In this document: piece by piece, positions 18,481 to 23,464 of the stretch
Position numbering within the stretch: position 1 is the first letter of the stretch
Layout of the letters: each line of letters opens with the position of its first letter
DNA from: Apostichopus californicus
Taxonomy: Eukaryota > Echinodermata > Holothuroidea > Aspidochirotida > Stichopodidae
Length of the DNA: 23,464 nt
Direction: 5' to 3'
Assembly: GCA_020650975.1 (NCBI GenBank)
Contig: JAIPMN010003845.1
Span: 2,217-25,680 of the forward strand
Program-made: the position numbers and the translations under genes
Notes under the pieces: model-generated
Told to the model about the DNA's origin: nothing
What the model saw: only the letters and a program-made list of their open reading frames with translations
Database searches by the model: none

Positions 18481-19140
18481 CAATAAATATTTGTTAAGAC
18501 TGTATATAATGGATTACAAAAGTATTAGGCCTATAGTTGTACAAAATGTTGAACATTTTATGTTCAAAGATATCTGTTACTTCAGGTAGGTCTTAAAATT
18601 GCTAAAATATGAAGAAATGAAACTCAGAAAAAGAACCTTCAAAGGTATTTCTAGACATACAGGAGTGTTTAACGTTGACAATAATGGATTGAGTCAGTGA
18701 GGCACAAAGGCCTTAGGGGTATAGCATTGAAGTGTCTGTTGAAGAACGAAGATGGTCCCTATATTTATGGCGACGAGGGGACCCGGGTAACCTGGGGAAC
18801 TGTGGAAAAGGGAAAAAGTTCTTTTTTTCCTGGGCTAGATTGTCAGTAGTATGGAAAGAACATGTCGCATTATACATAATATATGTCTATCCCCTAAGGA
18901 ATGACATGTATTAAAGTATTGACATCCATAGTACCGGTATATAATGAATGCACACGGTAACAACATAGCTGCAATTGCCCCATTCAGTGGTGTAACAGGG
19001 TTAGGGGTACTAAACGCCATGCAGCTTATTGTTAAATGTGTATATCTTAATGTTGTAGGCTGCAACCACTGTACCTTACTACGCCACACACCACTATCAT
19101 AGTTAACACTGTTAGTAACATCTCGCCCTGTATCTCATGT
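18481..19140. other. Non-coding stretch
   Basis: Contains TATTAGGCCTATAG (about 18524) and CAGTGGTGTAACAGGG (about 18988). The latter resembles the ends of some hAT-type elements (CAGTGGCGTA...), but I could not find a matching opposite end. The ORFs are short and unrecognised. Confidence 0.4.
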
Positions 19141-19145
19141 TTTTC

Positions 19146-19445
19146 CAAGGGCGCAGGAACGAGTGGGGCAGATGGGGCATAATATCCCACCCATAATTTG
19201 GTCAAACATAGCCTAACCTATAAACTAGCTAGCAAATCTTTGAAAAAGAAATTGCTTCAAGAGTCTCAAAATGTTGCACCATTTCAACCTTTAATTGTAC
19301 CAAAATATAATAAAGGAGACAAAAGGAAGGCAGTAGTGGTCCATTTCTTCCACGATGCAATGCAGAAATCTACCGACTGAACCATCACCCCCCCCCGACT
19401 GACGATCGGTGGTTGGGCATCACTACCCCCCCCCCCACCCCCCTA
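19146..19445. mobile_element. Possible degenerate DNA-transposon remnant with G-rich and C-rich ends
   Basis: AAGGGCGCAGGAACGAGTGG with GGGGC repeats at the left and long C-runs (19388-19397, 19425-19443) with ACGATCGGTGGTTGG at the right could be opposite ends of a MITE with G/C tails. The inverted match is not strong enough to draw termini. The C-runs themselves are certain. Confidence 0.25.
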
Positions 19446-20030
19446 ACGGCACTCTTTGTGCACGCCAATTGACATATACATCTCTGCATGGACAGAGTGC
19501 ATATGGTGTCACCGCAACTTTGAACAAATATCAGTTCAACCTTTGTCGTGTATATAATTAATGAGAATATTTCTGTTAACTATCTGAAGTGTTCTAAAGC
19601 CCGGTGTTATAGGATATAGGCCTATAACATTGGCACGGCTAATATATCCCTTCTTACATACACATGCATTCTGTGGATTAGTTTTACAGTTTATTTGTTT
19701 TTTGTCCTTTTTTGAGGATATTGGTGTTAGCAACAGCTACACGTAAGTGGCAATTAAAAGTTCGTTGGACCATCGACAGATACTTGAGAAATGTTTTAAT
19801 GTCAACGAATCGGGAGGAAAACCTGGCAATCATCTTTTCCTTAATACAACCAAATGTTGTTATTATTTTTTGAATAATAGGCCATTAACGAGCTAAGTTA
19901 AATATTCACGTTGGCATTCAATAGTAGTACATTTTGTGTATAATATGGTACCGTACTGGGAGTTGGCACCAGCAATTTACGTTCGTGTACGTTAACTTGG
20001 GTGCTCATGCTATTGCTCAATCTAATATAG
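19446..20030. other. Non-coding stretch
   Basis: A small hairpin TGTTATAGG-ATATAGG-CCTATAACA lies at 19605-19629. Nothing else is recognised. Confidence 0.5.
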
Positions 20031-20033
20031 GCA

Positions 20034-20560
20034 TCATACTCTTACTCATTCGTATATTCATGCTCATTTTCATACTCATCCTCGGTTGAAATGTCATACT
20101 CATTCTTATGTTCATACTCATTGTTGTGTTCATACTCATTGTTGTGTTCATACTCATTGTTGTGTTCATACTCATTCTTATGTTCATACCCATTCTTATG
20201 TTCATACTCATTGTTGTGTTCATACTCATTGTTGTGTTATACTCATTGTTGTGTTCATACTCATTGTTGTGTTCATACTCATTGTTGTGTTCATACTCAT
20301 TGTTGTGTTCATACTCATTGTTGTGTTCATACTCATTGTTGTGTTCATACTCATTCTTATGTTCATTCTCATTCTTATGGTCATACTTATCCCAATTCTC
20401 GTTCTTATTGTGCTACTCATGTTTTAAATTTATACTCATGATCATACTTATTCTTGCTTTTGCTCATTCAGATTTAAACATCATGTTCATACTCATTCGT
20501 ATGTTCATACTGATTGTTATCTTCATACCCATATTCATACTCTTAGTTATTCTGATTTAT
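20034..20560 (+). repeat. 18-bp minisatellite (TTCATACTCATTGTTGTG)n
   Basis: The core (about 20096-20380) consists of near-identical 18-bp units with variants in which TTGTTG becomes TTCTTA. Both edges are degenerate. Because 18 is divisible by three and the unit has no stop, several frames on both strands stay open: plus-strand FILIVV, VHTHCC and SYSLLC repeats, and a minus-strand MSMNTT repeat. A single-base deletion near 20239 shifts the frame in the middle of the array, which argues against a translated product. Confidence 0.92.
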
Positions 20561-21385
20561 TCATGATTGATGCTACTGTTAATGCGCATGCTCATACCCA
20601 CATTGTAAATCTATCCGCGGGTTTTTGCCATTAACCCTATCGACTTTAAAGACTCTCTACACAACAGAGTTTCGTTTTGTTCAAAAAAAAAAAAAGTTGT
20701 TGACCCTATCGATGTTACGTCGATAACCGTAACGAGTGCGTGTAATTGACCTGTTTCGTAAATTATTAGAGCAGATATAAGTAAAAGTCAGAGAAGTTTG
20801 AAGATACTCATCGACTATCTTATTAAGGATTGTTAGGCTACTTACTCGTGAATGATGATAGCCTCTAACCAGGGAGTTGCTATGGACAACTCCTTGCTCT
20901 AACTATAACGGTTTCAAATCACGAGTGGTGTGTGGAGATTTCTCTTCCAAATTGGCCAGTTGAGTTCAAAGGTCGCATGACATACAAATTGTAATATCAT
21001 TGAAAGTAGGGGCAGGAGACCGGAGGGAGGGGGTGGGTGAGGCTGAGGTTGGGATAGTATGATGGGTCATTGTAGTCATTCATGAATGATTCAGACACCT
21101 AACAGTTCACATTTTAAGATTTTCAAAAAGAGTGAAGAAGATGGATGTGATTCACGAGCTCAAACAGCTAAATTGGCAGTTTTGTCCGTATATCTTTTGG
21201 CATATTTTGGCCACATTTACCAGTTGATTTCACAAGATAAGAGTTGTTCAAATCTTTTACCATTTTATATCAGTGAAATGCAAACAACCTCTTCCATGGT
21301 ATATCTTTTGATGAATCTTCAACGTTTAATAAAGTCATAGCACGACAGGGTATGCCATTCAAAAGACGGCTAAATAAAAATGCTT
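20561..21385. other. Non-coding stretch with a two-level hairpin
   Basis: At 20843-20926 the words ACTCGTGA and TCACGAGT flank an inner hairpin GGAGTTG-CTATGGA-CAACTCC (20873-20893). It is not a tRNA, since no T-arm or consistent acceptor arm is seen. A G-rich patch lies at 21008-21040. An 84-codon ORF at 21086 is unrecognised. Confidence 0.45.
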
Positions 21386-21392
21386 CGTTATA

Positions 21393-21546
21393 ATGTCACT
21401 GATGACGCGTGCAAGTTTTCGATTCAGTTTAATTGTTAATTTCTAGCAATCCATTTTTTCTTCTTTATTAATTTCTCTCATCATCGAGAGACTGAACATC
21501 ATTTAAGATAACAGTGACGGCTGCACCCTGACGTCATCAGTCCTCA
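21393..21546. repeat. Short inverted-repeat pair with a CRE-like palindrome
   Basis: ACTGATGACG near 21397 is inverted as CGTCATCAGT at about 21532-21541, with GTCACTGATG and CATCAGTCC alongside. The right copy includes the full palindrome TGACGTCA (21529-21536), the CREB/ATF consensus. It may be a tiny MITE or chance. Confidence 0.3.
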
Positions 21547-22105
21547 CTGCACAAATTGGTCACGTTAATGAGATCACAGACGTGTTAAAAAAAAGTGTTG
21601 TTTAAATCGATTGGTGCATGAACTTAATTGTGAAGACCTGACATAATTATGTGCTACGTGTATGCTTTGTTTTTTAATCGTTATGAACCAATCAGTTCTA
21701 ATTACTCACTAATTGGACCGGCTTTGGCGGCGTCTGCAGGAATAGTTCGTATAGACTATTTTGTGCAGCGGTACATCATCACACAGTTAATAGTTCACTG
21801 GCGGGGAGAATTTGGTGGCTGGAAAGAAAGGGAATTCGGTTAATTTAAAAACAGTAACTTATTTAAAAACGCAAACACGGAAGCTTGCATTGTTCAAACA
21901 TGGATTACACGAAACACTAGAAAAGAACATAAGTTAACTACAGTCGTCGTTGAGTGTGTGTATCAAGTGGACTAATACATGTATGTAACTGATATTAAAC
22001 GTTGTTTACATCTGATGTACTTTGGACACAAACAATCTGATACATTGGTATCGGTTTGTATAGAGGTGGTATTTAAGGGCTATTTAAACAGGTGTCTTAA
22101 AGTTG
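21547..22105. other. Non-coding stretch
   Basis: No family-level match for the short ORFs at 21649 and 21979. The latter runs straight into the hairpin below, which argues against it being real. Confidence 0.45.
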
Positions 22106-22110
22106 TGTAC

Positions 22111-22313
22111 CACAGTAAACACTGGATCGTGCTCGATAATTCTGATACATCGGTAGCATGTTCTATTAGGATTACAGTAAGAACTGACGATATGTGTAAT
22201 CCCAACAAAATACATCAAACTGTATGTGTTGGGATTACATATATCCTCAGTTCTTACTGTAATCCTAATAGCACATTGCTACCGATGTCTAGCACGATCC
22301 ACTTTTCACTGTG
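22111..22313. mobile_element. About 200-bp long hairpin (MITE-like)
   Basis: The left arm 22111-22207 and right arm 22227-22313 are inverted copies. An outer part is ACTGGATCGTGCT/AGCACGATCCA. A nearly perfect inner part includes CATCGGTAGCA, CTATTAGGATTACAGTAAGA (then ACTGA) and TGTAATCCCAACA. The loop is about 19 bases. A transcript would fold into an extended stem of about 80 bp with few mismatches and one bulge. It is most likely a MITE; the stem is longer than usual animal pre-miRNAs. Confidence 0.7.
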
Positions 22314-22527
22314 CAGGCCATGGTTCCAAACGTACCGTAACAATTTGTGGTAGTTACCGTGTTTTTAAGGTAGCATATACTCCAAATATTTTTTTCCCAT
22401 TGACTTACACCAGGGTAGCACTTCTCTGCTTACAAAATAGATTGCCAAACTAATGTAAACCGTACATAACAGTCTGTTCTGAAGTACTGACGTTGAATAT
22501 TCATTGCACTCTTAGATTTCCTCAGCC

Positions 22528-22731
22528 AGTTGGGACAATTTCCTAATGGTAATACCTCTCGAAACTGTACTCCAATATCATGCTCTCAAAGCACTGGTAT
22601 TGACAGTACAAACAGTTCCTAACCTTGATCTGATAGAAACATGATATTCATACTGCTCGTACTGACAATGCGAGTGCTCTGAAGCGGGACATGACACTAC
22701 AGTATAGAACAAAAATTGTCCCAACTGGGTG
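22528..22731. mobile_element. Short inverted-repeat element, about 205 bp
   Basis: CAGTTGGGACAATTT (left) is inverted as AAATTGTCCCAACTG (right). Inside are ATATCATG and CATGATAT, and ATTGACAGTAC with GTACTGACAAT as further inverted pairs. These cross rather than nest. TTGTCCCAACTG recurs once more near 22878. It is a probable MITE remnant; termini and target duplication are not established. Confidence 0.4.
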
Positions 22732-22789
22732 GATTTCCTAATCATGACCCCGAAGATTTTTAGCCTCAATATTTCGCCACTTGTAAAAA

Positions 22790-23464
22790 CAAAAAAAAAA
22801 GCCAACTCACAGGTGGACTGGCAAATTCCCTAAGCATGCTCTTTGAAGGTTTACCATGGTCTACCATTGTCTATACTTGTCCCAACTGCGCACCCAAATA
22901 CTGTCATTCATGTTTTTCGACATCGAAGCATCTAAACCGACACCCCCCTCTCCCCCCCCCCACATTCACAGACTGCACAGCCTCGCTTCTCATGAGTAAC
23001 ATTTTGGATACGCCCTACAGCTCATCCATAACGGAAAGCTTATATGGTCTAAACCAAAATCTCCAAACTTTCCTTACAGAATCATCCCTTTAATTAATTT
23101 GTTTTCAAGAAACATATCAGACTGTATTAGCATTGATTAAGGACATGTCAGATGAAACCAAGGTCAGGCCAAGTTTTTTGTACTTTAAGGCAAAGTCACA
23201 CTCCATATATGTTATATCGAGGCTGTATTAAAAACGGTATATATATATAGCTGTCCTATGATGTAGCATTATAATGCAATGAACGTCAAATCTGTATGCA
23301 TATCATACATTATGCCCATTATAAATATATACCATATCACCTATATATAGTGCACGTTATATTTTGTGTTTTAATGATTACCCTTTTGATGAATGGCAAT
23401 GATTGATATCATTTCAGTTTGTTCTCATCAAGACATCTATCATTTCACTCATTTGTTGTTTTCT
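22790..23464. other. Non-coding stretch to window end
   Basis: A C-run lies at about 22951-22961 and AT-rich TATATA patches at 23238-23349. The 85-codon ORF at 22836 has no recognisable domain. Confidence 0.45.

Noticed and set aside
20108-20566. The longest ORF in the window, 152 codons of FILIVV-type repeats
   Set aside because: Product of the 18-bp minisatellite. Other frames are equally open, and a one-base deletion changes frame inside the array.

Overview
This window looks like non-coding, repeat-rich nuclear DNA from an animal, most likely a marine invertebrate. The evidence is an AT-rich background, many microsatellites and homopolymer runs, dense foldback/MITE-type elements, a retroposon whose head matches metazoan U2 snRNA, and no operon-like gene packing. 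The recurring TAGGCCTA-type motifs (near 18526 and 19616) make me think of an echinoderm or a related deuterostome, but that is only a soft inference. I found no open reading frame that I can assign to a protein family. Every ORF is short, and most are explained by tandem repeats or by chance.

Layout. Positions 1-4560 are mostly unique AT-rich DNA with simple repeats, G/C homopolymer islands and one retroelement-like 3' tail (TTGTC repeats, about 2639). Positions 4588-10965 hold a degenerate array of related units of roughly 350-530 bp. The A-type units carry a promoter-like module: an ATTGG (inverted CCAAT), a POU-type palindrome, an ATGCAAAT octamer and, in three copies, a TATATAAG box. Into this array are inserted a U2-snRNA-headed SINE (5794-5968, with 11-bp target-site duplications), three MITE-like elements that all sit at the same point of the repeat (6337, 8799, 9415), and a 32-bp minisatellite (10661-10831).

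Positions 10966-16900 contain long inverted repeats: a nested CpG-rich palindrome (12975-13331) and a roughly 575-bp foldback with arms of about 210 bp (14299-14873). Positions 16900-18500 hold a 200-bp polypyrimidine tract, a candidate TATA/first-exon/splice-donor arrangement (17686-17790) and AT satellites. Positions 20030-20560 hold an 18-bp minisatellite that is open in several reading frames only because its unit is a multiple of three. Positions 22111-22313 form a long hairpin, and 22528-22731 is another short inverted-repeat element.

No genes can be seen working together here. The coherent story is layered transposition: an old promoter-bearing repeat was amplified in blocks and later invaded by MITEs and a U2-derived SINE. 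The U2-headed SINE, and the recurrence of MITEs with phased 22-bp palindromic sub-terminal repeats at one target, are the best candidates for something undescribed.
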